A stretch of DNA of 64,000 nt. It comes from an uncultured Flavobacteriaceae bacterium. Its GTDB lineage: Bacteria; Bacteroidota; Bacteroidia; Flavobacteriales; Flavobacteriaceae. The stretch is taken from positions 1 through 64,000 of the forward strand of contig CALDYU010000003.1 of the NCBI GenBank assembly GCA_937944485.1, read 5' to 3'. Shown in pieces: positions 45,281 through 53,854 of this stretch (the first letter of the stretch is position 1; each line of letters opens with the position of its first letter). The notes under the pieces were generated by a model, which saw nothing but the letters and a program-made list of their open reading frames with translations, did not search any database and had not been told where the DNA came from. The position numbers were made by a program, and so were the translations under genes.

Positions 45281-45916
45281 CTACAATACTCCTAACAATT
45301 GTTTTTGAATATAATCTAAAATCAACATCCAATTCATTTTTAAAACTAAAGAAGCAGTTGGCACATTATCATCTTCAATTGCCGAAATGATGGCATCGTG
45401 TTGATTATCTGATTTTGAATACAACAAGTCATCCGCCATAAATTCTCGCTCATAGAAGAACACACGAACCTTTAAGTCTTCTAACACATGTTGTGCTAAA
45501 CTATTACCATAGTTTTTTGTCAACAGCCTATGAAAACCCAGTTTAGCGTTGATACGAGATACCGTATCTTGTGCATTTTTAAAAACTTCTTGTTGGTTTT
45601 TTAAAGCAGAGATAGAATCAGCATCAAACTCAGAATTCTCAATTGCCAGCACCTCTAAATCAGCAACTAATTCGTACAAGTCTTTAGCCTCTTTCATACT
45701 TAGTTCAGAAATAATAAAACCTCTGTTCGGTACAGCAGTAATGATACGTGATTGTTGCAATTGTGTTAAGGCTTCTCGAATGGGCGTAACACTAACATCC
45801 AATTTTCGAGCCACGGCAGCCAAATTGATAGTTTGACCCTCATGTAAATTACCTTGCTTCATTTCACTTAAAAGAAACTCGCGCACCTGATCTCTAAAGT
45901 TTGTTTTAACCAACAT
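45281..45916 (-). CDS. GntR/FadR-family transcriptional regulator
   Basis: A 211-aa DNA-binding protein. The winged helix (about residues 6-73) has LHEGQTINLAAVARKLDVS and TPIREALTQLQQSRII. The C-terminal all-helical FCD domain (about 80-205) has the characteristic AIENSEFD, LGFHRLL and HDAIISAIEDDN spaced His/Asp residues that bind metal or carboxylate effectors. FadR-type regulators usually respond to small organic acids. The leader toward the cold-shock gene is about 200 bp; the effector is unknown. Confidence 0.88.
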   Translation of the reverse strand: MLVKTNFRDQVREFLLSEMKQGNLHEGQTINLAAVARKLDVSVTPIREALTQLQQSRIITAVPNRGFIISELSMKEAKDLYELVADLEVLAIENSEFDADSISALKNQQEVFKNAQDTVSRINAKLGFHRLLTKNYGNSLAQHVLEDLKVRVFFYEREFMADDLLYSKSDNQHDAIISAIEDDNVPTASLVLKMNWMLILDYIQKQLLGVL

Positions 45917-46119
45917 GCAATAAATATAATATATCGTATACGATTTTGTCTTAATATTAGATGTAATTCATCGATTTTAGGTAAACCAACTCCTAAACAG
46001 TACAAAAATGTGGCAAAGTATTTGCTAAGCTCTAGCTACAAAGCTATCTTTGGAGCAATTGGGTATGGTATATTAGATACACTGCCAATTACTAATTAAA
46101 ATACAATAGAGTACATTAT

Positions 46120-46572
46120 ATGGCTAGAGCACAAGAAACTTATGGTAAAAAAGAACGTGAAAAAAAGCGCTTAAAGAAGCGTGAAGAAAAGGCTAAGAAA
46201 AAAGCAGAACGCCAAGCGAATTCAAATGCAGGTGGATCATGGGAAGACATGCTTGTTTATGTTGACGAAAATGGTCATTTCACAGATACACCTCCTGACC
46301 CTTCTAAAAAAGTTAAAGTTGATGCAGAAAGTATTGTACTTGGTATTCCAAAAAAAGAAGAGCAAGAGCCTGAAGACCCTATCAGAAAAGGAAAGGTCGC
46401 GTTTTTTGATACTTCAAAAGGATTCGGATTTATCACCGATACTGAAAATCAAGAAAAATATTTTGTGCATGTCAGTGGATTAATCGATGAAATCGCGGAA
46501 AACGATAAAGTTTCCTTCGAACTTGAAAAAGGAATGAAGGGTATGAATGCCGTACGTGTTAAAAAAGAATAA
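46120..46572 (+). CDS. Cold-shock domain protein with basic N-terminal extension
   Basis: A 150-aa protein with a C-terminal cold-shock domain (about residues 87-148). RNP1-like KGFGFI and RNP2-like YFVHVS are intact. The N-terminal 35 residues are almost all Lys, Arg, Glu and Ala, likely a charged coiled coil or an RNA-contact arm; a Pro-Asp-rich linker joins the parts. It binds single-stranded nucleic acid, probably mRNA. Monocistronic, ended by the hairpin at 46594-46618. Confidence 0.9.
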   Translation: MARAQETYGKKEREKKRLKKREEKAKKKAERQANSNAGGSWEDMLVYVDENGHFTDTPPDPSKKVKVDAESIVLGIPKKEEQEPEDPIRKGKVAFFDTSKGFGFITDTENQEKYFVHVSGLIDEIAENDKVSFELEKGMKGMNAVRVKKE

Positions 46573-46593
46573 TCTGGTTAAAAGTCTCGTTTT

Positions 46594-46618
46594 AAAGGCA
46601 CTTGACTATAGTGCCTTT
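46594..46618 (+). terminator. Terminator of the cold-shock gene
   Basis: A 9-bp stem (46594-46602 with 46610-46618) around a 7-nt loop, 21 bp past the stop. Confidence 0.75.
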
Positions 46619-46743
46619 CATTGAACAAATCGTTCATACAAAAATATCTTCCTCCTATGCGCCATCGTGTTATAGAGCACCTACTATGCACTAAACAGCA
46701 TATTATAACGTTTCGTAAGTAGATATAATCTTAAAAAAATAGC

Positions 46744-47550
46744 ATGAGAAATATAGTATCAACGACCAGTAAGATTTTGCTTTTGGCATGTTTATTAGTA
46801 CTTGCCATTAACTGTAGTAAAGAAGACAATGATCCTGTTGTAGGAAGTCAAACGGTATCAGCGACCGAAGTCAGAACCATTTTAGATTTAGATGACCAAT
46901 CGAGTGTCGTAGACAAAGTGATTACCGAAATTTTTCAAAATACTCCTTCTGGAAAATCAGCAAAACAGAACGACTGTTACACAACAGAGTTCACCAATAC
47001 GGGGTATACCGTGACCTTTGACAATTGTTCGTTTGAGGGTAGTGAAAGTGTTAATGGTACAATCGTTGTAACCTATACAGAAGGAGAAGAATCTACCTCG
47101 TTTACAGCTACCTATTCTGATTTAATGGTAGGAGCCATTAAAATAAATGGTACTCGGGCATTCACAATGAATTCCGAAAACGCTGGCAATAATATGAGCT
47201 TCAGCATTGTAACGAATATGGTGGTAACACTTGAAGACAACTCCGTTATCGAAGAAACTGGGACGAAAAATTTCACTTTTGAAATCGACATAAATAACTT
47301 GCAAAATAGTGGTCTAACTATTAGCGGGAATTGGACTGTAAAAGCGGACGGTAATACGTATGTAGTAAGTACCAACGAGCCTTTAAAAATAAATTTATTT
47401 GGATGTGATTATGTAGGGGAGGGGATACTTTCTATTTCGAAAAACGGATTAGTAGTAACTGTTGACTTTGGAGATGGCACTTGCGATTCCTTAGCTACTG
47501 TGAAATATCCAGATGGTACCGAAGAAGAGATTTCGCTCAAGAAAGATTAA
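46744..47550 (+). CDS. Hypothetical lipoprotein
   Basis: A 268-aa protein with a lipoprotein signal peptide (hydrophobic run ending VLAINC, Cys at residue 24) and a typical SKEDND spacer. The mature part is Thr- and Ser-rich and predicted all-beta, with paired Cys residues (NDCYTTEF, FDNCSF, LFGCDY, GTCDS). I recognise no catalytic motif or family. It is monocistronic and shares a bidirectional terminator with the convergent microprotein array. Confidence 0.82.
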   Translation: MRNIVSTTSKILLLACLLVLAINCSKEDNDPVVGSQTVSATEVRTILDLDDQSSVVDKVITEIFQNTPSGKSAKQNDCYTTEFTNTGYTVTFDNCSFEGSESVNGTIVVTYTEGEESTSFTATYSDLMVGAIKINGTRAFTMNSENAGNNMSFSIVTNMVVTLEDNSVIEETGTKNFTFEIDINNLQNSGLTISGNWTVKADGNTYVVSTNEPLKINLFGCDYVGEGILSISKNGLVVTVDFGDGTCDSLATVKYPDGTEEEISLKKD

Positions 47551-47572
47551 TTCTGAAGATATATATCATAAA

Positions 47573-47606
47573 AAAAGCCTCGGTACATTACGGTATCGAG
47601 GCTTTT
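47573..47606. terminator. Bidirectional terminator between lipoprotein gene and microprotein array
   Basis: A 10-bp stem aaaagcctcg (47573-47582) with cgaggctttt (47597-47606) and flanking A/T runs, 22 bp past the lipoprotein stop and 27 bp past the last microprotein stop on the other strand. Confidence 0.85.
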
Positions 47607-47633
47607 CAATTATGAAAAAAGGGGATTCAATAT

Positions 47634-47720
47634 TTAACGGTATCTACGTTTACTATTCCAGATGTCACTCTTTGAGACTTCGTTTGTTTTTCTTACCTGA
47701 TATTTGTTTAAAGTTTCCAT
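47634..47720 (-). CDS. 28-aa basic microprotein, copy 1
   Basis: On the minus strand an ATG at 47720 opens 28 codons ending TAA at 47634. The peptide begins METLNKYQ and ends DIWNSKRRYR, is strongly basic at its C-terminus, and contains no Cys and no hydrophobic helix. Its amino-acid sequence is identical to those of the two neighbouring copies, although the nucleotides differ from copy 2 at five codons, all silent. This conservation is strong evidence for translation. Third and last 28-aa unit before the terminator. Family and function unknown. Confidence 0.75.
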   Translation of the reverse strand: METLNKYQVRKTNEVSKSDIWNSKRRYR

Positions 47721-47766
47721 GATTGTTGTTTTTTAATTGATTGATGATGATTTTTTTTGATTGTGA

Positions 47767-47853
47767 TTAACGATATCTGCGTTTGCTGTTCCAGATGTCA
47801 CTCTTTGATACTTCGTTTGTTTTTCTTACCTGATATTTGTTTAAAGTTTCCAT
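47767..47853 (-). CDS. 28-aa basic microprotein, copy 2
   Basis: The same 28-aa peptide as copies 1 and 3, starting at ATG 47853. It differs from copy 3 at three codons (8, 9 and 25), again only at silent positions. About 44-46 bp of AT-rich leader precede each start and are also similar between copies, so the duplicated unit is about 132 bp and includes its translation-start region. The C-terminal KRRYR could contact nucleic acid or ribosomes; this is speculation. Confidence 0.75.
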   Translation of the reverse strand: METLNKYQVRKTNEVSKSDIWNSKRRYR

Positions 47854-47897
47854 GATTGTTGTTTTTAAATGATTGATGATGATTTTTTTGATTGTAA

Positions 47898-47984
47898 TTA
47901 ACGATATCTTCGTTTGCTGTTCCAGATGTCACTCTTTGATACTTCGTTTGTTTTTCTGACTTGATATTTGTTTAAAGTTTCCAT
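47898..47984 (-). CDS. 28-aa basic microprotein, copy 3
   Basis: Identical peptide to copies 1 and 2, starting at ATG 47984. It is the first of the three 28-aa units in the direction of transcription and follows the related 41-aa ORF by 26 bp. Compared with copy 1, seven codons differ (8, 9, 15, 22, 23, 25 and 27), all in the third base and all silent. No modification enzyme, protease or transporter gene adjoins, so a RiPP precursor role has no support from context. Confidence 0.75.
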   Translation of the reverse strand: METLNKYQVRKTNEVSKSDIWNSKRRYR

Positions 47985-48010
47985 GATTGCTGTTTTTTAA
48001 TTGATTGAAA

Positions 48011-48136
48011 TTATTGATTATTAAAATGAATTTTTTTAGCCTTAAGTTTTTGATCGTACCACTTTTCTGTGTCTAAACCTGAACCTATTCCGAAGTATAT
48101 TCGGGGTCGCATTTGATGTATAAATAAAGTTCTCAT
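48011..48136 (-). CDS. 41-aa microprotein heading the array
   Basis: An ATG ORF at 48136 of 41 codons, first in the array. The start resembles the 28-aa peptides: M1, T3, L4, Q8 and R10 coincide. The rest differs: a Gly-rich middle (YFGIGSGL) followed by EKWYDQKLKAKKIHF. The leader before its ATG also shares the caatcaaaaaa and tcatc elements seen before the other copies. It could be a diverged member or a leader peptide. Function unknown. Confidence 0.55.
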   Translation of the reverse strand: MRTLFIHQMRPRIYFGIGSGLDTEKWYDQKLKAKKIHFNNQ

Positions 48137-48330
48137 GATGAATAGTTTTTTGATTGTTACTAATTGACTTACAACTAAAAGACGACGCTATTTTAATTTT
48201 GTTACAGTACTATGTATAAAAAGGTACTATTTTATATAAAATTTAACATATTTTAAATCAAAAAATATCGTTAAACATTGATTTATAGGTGGTTACGAAT
48301 AAATGTTAAATTTTATATTTTGTTTCCATA

Positions 48331-48456
48331 ATGCAACAAACGAATGTTTTAAGCCGTCGAGCAGCGAGAAAGCTATCATCAATTCCATACGGAATCGCGA
48401 CAGAAGCTCCGACATTTCATATATTTTTTATTGCTCTATTTGATAAAGTTAAATAG
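48331..48456 (+). CDS. Possible 41-aa ORF between array and helicase
   Basis: The 48137-48563 gap separates the minus-strand array from the helicase gene. Within it an ATG at 48331 opens 41 codons: a basic start (LSRRAARKLSS) and a hydrophobic stretch (FHIFFIALF). No paralogue, family or promoter was recognised, and it may be chance. The rest of the gap is very AT-rich and should hold the array promoter; no clean -33/-7 pair was found for it. Confidence 0.25.
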   Translation: MQQTNVLSRRAARKLSSIPYGIATEAPTFHIFFIALFDKVK

Positions 48457-48531
48457 GAGTGATGCCATCACTAAGACCAATCATTCAAGAATAGTTTTTG
48501 TATAATAATAAGGTATAGCCTTATAAAGCTG

Positions 48532-48539
48532 TATTTTTG
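48532..48539 (+). promoter_or_regulatory. -7 promoter box of the second DEAH helicase
   Basis: TATTTTTG matches TAnnTTTG exactly. It contains the TTG at 48537 that could otherwise be taken as a start codon, so translation from there is unlikely and the ATG at 48564 is favoured. A TTTG at 48497-48500 is too far upstream to be a normal -33 box. Confidence 0.45.
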
Positions 48540-48563
48540 CATTTCGAAAAAGCAGACGATTCA

Positions 48564-50117
48564 ATGACAGAAAATATACAGGCAATACAGCCAGTTAAAA
48601 CGGATAAGGAATTATACAGCTACCAACAAGGAGCCATTTCTCAAATCTTTGAAAAATTCGAAACTGCGCCAGAAGACTATCATCTATTATATCAATTGCC
48701 AACTGGTGGTGGTAAAACCGTTATTTTTTCTGAAATGGTTCGGCAGTACTTGAAAAATCATAACAAGAAAGTATTGGTCATGACGCACCGCTTAGAATTG
48801 TGTCGTCAGACTTCGAATATGCTAACGGAGTTTGGTGTTACAAACAAAGTTGTTGACAGTAAAGCTGACTTGGATGATCAAGCGGCGTACAGTTGTTATG
48901 TAGCGATGGTAGAAACGCTGAACAACCGACTACAAGATGATAAACTTGACATTTCTGATATCGGTCTTGTTATCATTGATGAAGCGCATTACAACTCTTT
49001 TACCAAACTCTTTAAATTTTTTGAGAAATCTTTCATATTAGGGGTCACGGCAACACCCTTAAGTTCAAATAAGGAACTTCCTATGAAAGGTAATTATAAT
49101 GAGCTTATTGTTGGTGAAACAATTGAAGCGCTGATTGAAAATCAATTCTTGGCGCGAGCTGAAGTTTTTCAATATGATATGGCATTGACTTCATTAGAAA
49201 TTGGTTCTAACGGAGATTATACTGTTAAGTCTTCTGAAGATTTATATTCGAGTCCTGCAATGCTAGAAAAGCTTTTGAAGGCTTATGAGAAACATTCTAG
49301 TGGAAAAAAGACGCTGATATTCAATAATGGTATTAATACCTCGATCAATGTTTATCACACCTTTAATGCTGCAGGTTTACCAATCATGCACCTTGACAAT
49401 ACGGCTACTAAGAAGCAACGTATTCAAATATTAAAATGGTTTAAAGAAACGCCAAATGCGATATTAACCTCAGTTAGTATATTAACTACGGGGTTTGACG
49501 AACCTACTATAGACACCATTATATTGAATCGAGCTACAAAATCATTGACCTTGTACTACCAGATGATTGGTAGAGGTTCTCGAATATTGAATAATAAATC
49601 AAAATTCACTGTTATTGATTTAGGAAATAACAACTACCGATTTGGTCCTTGGGGTGCTGATTTAGATTGGCAAACCATATTTAAATCACCAAACTTCTAT
49701 ATGGATCGTATTCAAGATGATGAAACAATAGAAGATCGGTTTAAACATGAAATGCCTGAAGAACTTAGAGCTAAGTTTGTAAAGTCAGATGAAGTTTCTT
49801 TTGATATAAAAAGCGTATACAAGACCGCAACGAGTGCTGGCGAATCTTCAAAAGTAGTTTTAGAACGTTCTATTGCTCAACATGCGAAAATATGCATCGA
49901 AAATAGTGAAGATGTATATGATGCATTGGCTTTAGCTAAGTTATTGAAAGATGACATTAATCAACGCATAATGACCTATGCCAAGTGCATTAGTAGAAGT
50001 ACTGGGAATTTTTTACTTTGGTTGAAAGAGGACTACAAAAAGAAATTGAATGCCTATTTACGGCAAAATTTCGATACCCTCTTTGAAGAAATACATGGCT
50101 ACCCTCCAGAGGATTAG
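48564..50117 (+). CDS. SSL2-like DEAD/DEAH-box helicase, copy 2
   Basis: A 517-aa paralogue of the helicase at 23091. Motif I PTGGGKT, motif II DEAH, GVTATP, ILTTGFDEP and QMIGRGSR are all intact, and the C-terminal extension (FDIKSVYKTATSAG, then KICIENSEDVYDA) is shared. Start chosen at ATG 48564 because the upstream TTG lies inside the predicted promoter. Two closely related helicases in one 64-kb window suggest subfunctional copies, perhaps expressed under different conditions. It is divergent from the microprotein array and upstream of a DEAD-box RNA helicase. Substrate unknown. Confidence 0.88.
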   Translation: MTENIQAIQPVKTDKELYSYQQGAISQIFEKFETAPEDYHLLYQLPTGGGKTVIFSEMVRQYLKNHNKKVLVMTHRLELCRQTSNMLTEFGVTNKVVDSKADLDDQAAYSCYVAMVETLNNRLQDDKLDISDIGLVIIDEAHYNSFTKLFKFFEKSFILGVTATPLSSNKELPMKGNYNELIVGETIEALIENQFLARAEVFQYDMALTSLEIGSNGDYTVKSSEDLYSSPAMLEKLLKAYEKHSSGKKTLIFNNGINTSINVYHTFNAAGLPIMHLDNTATKKQRIQILKWFKETPNAILTSVSILTTGFDEPTIDTIILNRATKSLTLYYQMIGRGSRILNNKSKFTVIDLGNNNYRFGPWGADLDWQTIFKSPNFYMDRIQDDETIEDRFKHEMPEELRAKFVKSDEVSFDIKSVYKTATSAGESSKVVLERSIAQHAKICIENSEDVYDALALAKLLKDDINQRIMTYAKCISRSTGNFLLWLKEDYKKKLNAYLRQNFDTLFEEIHGYPPED

Positions 50118-50182
50118 CCTATTTTAAATAATAAAGCATTGTACCTTTACCTCGAAAACGCTTCATTTTCAAAGTATTACTT

Positions 50183-51541
50183 ATGGCTTCTTTCGATGAT
50201 TTCAAAATTAGCACCTCCTTACGGAAGGCCATTTCTGACTTAGGATTTTCCGCAGCACGCCCTATACAAGCAAAGGCTTATCCAGTAATACTATCGGGTT
50301 CAGATATGGTGGGCATTGCGCAAACGGGTACAGGTAAAACGCTTGCATATTTATTGCCGTTATTACAAATGCTACCCTTTTCCAAAGAGAAACATCCAAG
50401 AGCACTAATATTAGTACCTACCCGCGAACTAGTAGTGCAGGTGATTGGTGAAATTGAAAAGTTTTCAAAGTATACTACATTGCGAGGCCTTGGTATTTAT
50501 GGCGGAACGAATATGAATCGCCAAAAAGAGGCCTTATTTGAAGGGGCTGATATTATTGTTGCTACACCTGGCCGCCTCTATGATTTACTATTAAGTGGAG
50601 CTTTACGAACAAAAACCATTAAGAAATTAGTCATTGACGAGGTTGATGTCATGCTCGATTTGGGGTTTCGTTATCAATTAAAGAATATCATGGATTTACT
50701 ACCCGAACGACGTCAGAACATCATGTTCTCGGCCACTATGACTCAGGAAGTAGATACGCTTATTTCCTCTTATTTTATAGCTCCGAAAAAAATTACTATT
50801 GCCCTAAGCGGCACCCCATTGACTACGATTAAACAGTATAGTTATGCCGTTCCCAATTTCTACACTAAAGTTAATCTTTTAGTTCAATTGTTTAAAGATA
50901 AAGAATTGTTTAATAAGGTATTAGTATTTACGTTAAACAAAAAAACAGCAGATCAATTGTATCAAGAAATCAGTGAATTTTATCTTGATGAAGCATGTAT
51001 AGTTCATTCAAATAAAACGCAGAACTATCGCTTACGCTCTATTAAGCAATTTGAAGAAGGTATCAATAGAATTCTTGTAACGACTGATGTTATGGCACGA
51101 GGATTAGACCTCGATCGTATTTCACATGTAATCAACTTTGATACGCCTCACTATCCGGAGAACTATATGCATCGCATTGGGCGAACGGGTAGAGCAGAAG
51201 CTCAAGGTACTTCAATATTATGCTACACCGAAAAAGAAAAACCGGCCAAAGAAGCTATTGAGGCACTAATGAAAATTAAGATTGAACAGCTCAAACTTCC
51301 TGCTACAGTTGAAATAGCTACTCGACTCACTCCCGAAGAAACACCAATAAAGAAAGAACGAGACAATCTTGATAAATCATTAACTGATGGAGCAAAAGGA
51401 ACAAGTTTTCATGACAAAAAAGCGAAAAATAAACAAGTAAATCAAGGAGGGTCATATAAGCGTAAGATCGAGAAGAAGTATAAAAAGGCAAAAACCAAAG
51501 GTGATAAAAATTACAATAAACGAAACAAGAAGAGACGTTAG
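50183..51541 (+). CDS. DEAD-box RNA helicase (RhlE-like)
   Basis: A 452-aa ATP-dependent RNA helicase. Q motif region FSAARPIQAKAYP, motif I AQTGTGKT, PTRELV, TPGRL, motif II DEVD (in place of DEAD), motif III SAT, ARGLD and HRIGRTGR are present in order. The C-terminal 90 residues are a strongly basic tail ending NKKRR, typical of RNA-anchoring extensions. It probably remodels ribosomal or messenger RNA. It lies 65 bp after the DEAH helicase on the same strand. Confidence 0.92.
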   Translation: MASFDDFKISTSLRKAISDLGFSAARPIQAKAYPVILSGSDMVGIAQTGTGKTLAYLLPLLQMLPFSKEKHPRALILVPTRELVVQVIGEIEKFSKYTTLRGLGIYGGTNMNRQKEALFEGADIIVATPGRLYDLLLSGALRTKTIKKLVIDEVDVMLDLGFRYQLKNIMDLLPERRQNIMFSATMTQEVDTLISSYFIAPKKITIALSGTPLTTIKQYSYAVPNFYTKVNLLVQLFKDKELFNKVLVFTLNKKTADQLYQEISEFYLDEACIVHSNKTQNYRLRSIKQFEEGINRILVTTDVMARGLDLDRISHVINFDTPHYPENYMHRIGRTGRAEAQGTSILCYTEKEKPAKEAIEALMKIKIEQLKLPATVEIATRLTPEETPIKKERDNLDKSLTDGAKGTSFHDKKAKNKQVNQGGSYKRKIEKKYKKAKTKGDKNYNKRNKKRR

Positions 51542-51575
51542 ATTATTTAGTACTTTGAAGGCTCAAATAAACATC

Positions 51576-52799
51576 ATGAGAACATACCTCTTTTTTGCTT
51601 TATTATTTCTTGTTTCTTGTAAAAGTAATACGCCTCTAGTTGCTGCAAAACATGACTATCCCAATCCGGTAGATACGACTACCAAAAATATTCAACTTCA
51701 AAAAAGACAAGTTTTCGAAACGCAAGGCTTGCAAGCATCAAATGATTTTCCTGCTGCGCGCCTAAATGCATTTAGTCAAGAAAACGATTCTACCTACATC
51801 GCTGCCATTTGGCCTGAAAATTTTCCTATTAATCCGAGTCCCTGGTACGCATTTAAGCTATGGGCAAAAGAAGCAAAAGAAATCTACTTAAAGCTGCAGT
51901 ATTCTAACGGCGCGCAACACCGCTATCATCCGAAACTAAGTCTTGATGGCGAAACCTGGAAACTTCTTGATACTACTGCTATTAGAACGAATACAGATCA
52001 AATGAGCGCTACGCTTAAACTGCAAGTGAGTACCGACACTTTATGGCTCGCAGCACAAGAAATTCAGGACCATCGCAGGGTGGGGGAATGGGCGAAAAAA
52101 ATGAGTGCAACTAAAAATGTAACCTTATCAAATGCTGGAAAAAGTGCCCAAGGTCGAGCCCTATATCATTTGAATATTACGGAGAATACTTCTACAAATA
52201 AACCTACAGTTCTAATTATTAGCCGACAACATCCACCTGAGGTAACTGGTTTTTTGTGTATGAAAGCTTTTGTAGAGACCATAATTAATGAAGGGGCTAC
52301 TAACGGATTTTTGAATAAATATAGAGTCATGGTATATCCGTTGATGAATCCTGATGGGGTAGATTTAGGGCATTATCGACATAATACGGGTGGCGTAGAT
52401 TTGAATCGAGATTGGAGTCAATATCACCAGCCTGAAATTAAACAAGTAACAAATCATATGGTACGAGAAACTACGCAACATAATAACGAAGTACTACTTG
52501 GCCTTGATTTTCATAGTACCTATCGCGATGTATACTATACGCCAGATGAAAGTGTGACCCGTAAAATACCTAATTTCAAAAACGCCTGGCTTGATCAAAT
52601 AAAAGTAGCGCTTAACATAGAAGACATTAATGAGCGTCCTGGTAAAATTAGTAGACCCACTTCAAGCGGTTGGTTCAATAAACAATTTGGCGCTACAGGA
52701 ATTACCTATGAAATAGGCGATGATACCCCTAGAGATTTTATCAAAACCAAAGGGGTGGAGTCGGCTAGGGCTATGATGAAAATATTACTTGAAGAATAA
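51576..52799 (+). CDS. M14-family zinc carboxypeptidase lipoprotein
   Basis: Start chosen at ATG 51576 (407 aa) because it begins a lipoprotein signal (MRTYLFFALLFLVSC) and avoids overlap with the helicase. After a beta-rich N-terminal domain, the zinc site appears as RQHPPEVTG (HxxE), with NPDGVDLGHYRHN and DLNRDW for substrate binding, FHSTYRD for the third ligand and YEIGDDTPRDF for the catalytic Glu. It should remove C-terminal amino acids from peptides at the cell envelope. It is separated by four bases from the transporter gene. Confidence 0.88.
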   Translation: MRTYLFFALLFLVSCKSNTPLVAAKHDYPNPVDTTTKNIQLQKRQVFETQGLQASNDFPAARLNAFSQENDSTYIAAIWPENFPINPSPWYAFKLWAKEAKEIYLKLQYSNGAQHRYHPKLSLDGETWKLLDTTAIRTNTDQMSATLKLQVSTDTLWLAAQEIQDHRRVGEWAKKMSATKNVTLSNAGKSAQGRALYHLNITENTSTNKPTVLIISRQHPPEVTGFLCMKAFVETIINEGATNGFLNKYRVMVYPLMNPDGVDLGHYRHNTGGVDLNRDWSQYHQPEIKQVTNHMVRETTQHNNEVLLGLDFHSTYRDVYYTPDESVTRKIPNFKNAWLDQIKVALNIEDINERPGKISRPTSSGWFNKQFGATGITYEIGDDTPRDFIKTKGVESARAMMKILLEE

Positions 52800-52803
52800 C
52801 TCT

Positions 52804-53748
52804 ATGGGGAACTCAAAAAACACGCTACTCGTAGTTCTAGCGTTCTTTTCTATATATTTTATTTGGGGATCAACGTATTTGTTGAATAAAATAGCAGTAA
52901 CTGAGCTACCCCCTTTTATGCTTGCGGCGGTGCGGTTCATTATTGCTGGTATGCTCATTTTTTTGATTTGCAAACTTTTAAAAATCCCTATTCGCATTAC
53001 AAAAAAGCAATTTTTCAATACTGTTATTGCAGGTTTCTTATTCCTCACCTTTGGTAATGGCGTAGTAGTTTGGGCGCTAAAATACGTAGATACAGGCCTT
53101 GCAGCATTAGAAATATCAGCGCAACCTTTAGTAGTTCTCTTGTTAATGCTCATTTTTCAAGACAAGAAAATAAGAGCTATGTCAATGATAGGAGTTCTTT
53201 TTGGCATTGCAGGCATCTACTTACTCGTAAGCCAGAAGCAAATTTTGAGTGAAGAAAATACAATAATAGGCATGATCATGATTTTTCTATGCATGATCAG
53301 TTGGGGATATGGTAGCCTTTTTGTTGGTAAAGCTGATTTACCAAAAAACTACTTTGTGAATACGGGGTATCAAATGTTTACTGGGGGGATTTTATTGACA
53401 GTATTCAGCCTATTATTTCAAGAAACATGGTCGAGTCCTACACAATGGAGTGGCAAGGTACAATTAGCAATGTTGCTACTCATTCTATTTGGTAGTATCG
53501 TTGCATTTACATCATTCAATTATTTACTACGCATGGTGTCTCCTGAAAAAGTAGCGACCTCCACCTATGTCAATCCGATTATCGCACTCTTGCTCGGTTG
53601 GTATTTTTTGAATGAGGTAATTACAACCCAATCCATTGTTGCTGCCATGCTCCTTTTAACAGGAGTCTATTTTATAAATACGAAGAAGAAAATTGCAATT
53701 TTTTCAAGATTTTCAAACCAAAAAGAAGACTCCACTAAGAAGCCTTAG
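52804..53748 (+). CDS. EamA/DMT-family transporter
   Basis: A 314-aa inner-membrane protein of ten helices in two EamA repeats. The first begins with FIWGSTYLLNKIAV after the N-terminal helix and the second with MISWGYGSLFVGKA near residue 166. Ends with a basic cytoplasmic tail. Start at ATG 52804; the TTG at 52789 would overlap the previous stop. DMT proteins export or import metabolites such as amino acids and nucleobases; the substrate is unknown. A weak inverted repeat (53727-53769) may serve as terminator. Confidence 0.88.
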   Translation: MGNSKNTLLVVLAFFSIYFIWGSTYLLNKIAVTELPPFMLAAVRFIIAGMLIFLICKLLKIPIRITKKQFFNTVIAGFLFLTFGNGVVVWALKYVDTGLAALEISAQPLVVLLLMLIFQDKKIRAMSMIGVLFGIAGIYLLVSQKQILSEENTIIGMIMIFLCMISWGYGSLFVGKADLPKNYFVNTGYQMFTGGILLTVFSLLFQETWSSPTQWSGKVQLAMLLLILFGSIVAFTSFNYLLRMVSPEKVATSTYVNPIIALLLGWYFLNEVITTQSIVAAMLLLTGVYFINTKKKIAIFSRFSNQKEDSTKKP

Positions 53749-53854
53749 CACGTGCATAAAGGGGAGTCCGTATGTATATCGGCAAGTTTACCTATTTTTA
53801 TGACCGTATTAAATTTGAAATACGTCTGCTTCAAATTCTTAAAGCCTTAAATTA

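Larger units (their letters stand above)
47634..48006 (-). repeat. Three tandem 131-133 bp units encoding the 28-aa peptide
   Basis: Start codons lie at 47720, 47853 and 47984, giving periods of 133 and 131 bp. Each unit comprises an 87-bp ORF and an AT-rich leader of about 45 bp. The coding parts diverge only at silent sites, the leaders by small substitutions and length changes in A runs. Confidence 0.9.

Noticed and set aside
47513..47722. Plus-strand 69-aa ORF over the lipoprotein end and microprotein copy 1
   Set aside because: It spans a terminator hairpin and is antisense to the conserved 28-aa ORF; it is a shadow.
47634..48006. Tandem repeats resembling a CRISPR array
   Set aside because: Units are about 132 bp, contain an identical ORF and diverge only at silent codons; there are no short repeats with unique spacers and no cas genes.
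47634..48136. RiPP or bacteriocin precursor cluster
   Set aside because: No modification enzyme, peptidase or exporter gene adjoins the array, and the peptides lack Cys, a Gly-Gly leader or a Ser/Thr-rich core.
48537..48563. TTG start for the second DEAH helicase
   Set aside because: The TTG is part of a perfect -7 promoter box, so it would lie upstream of the transcript start.
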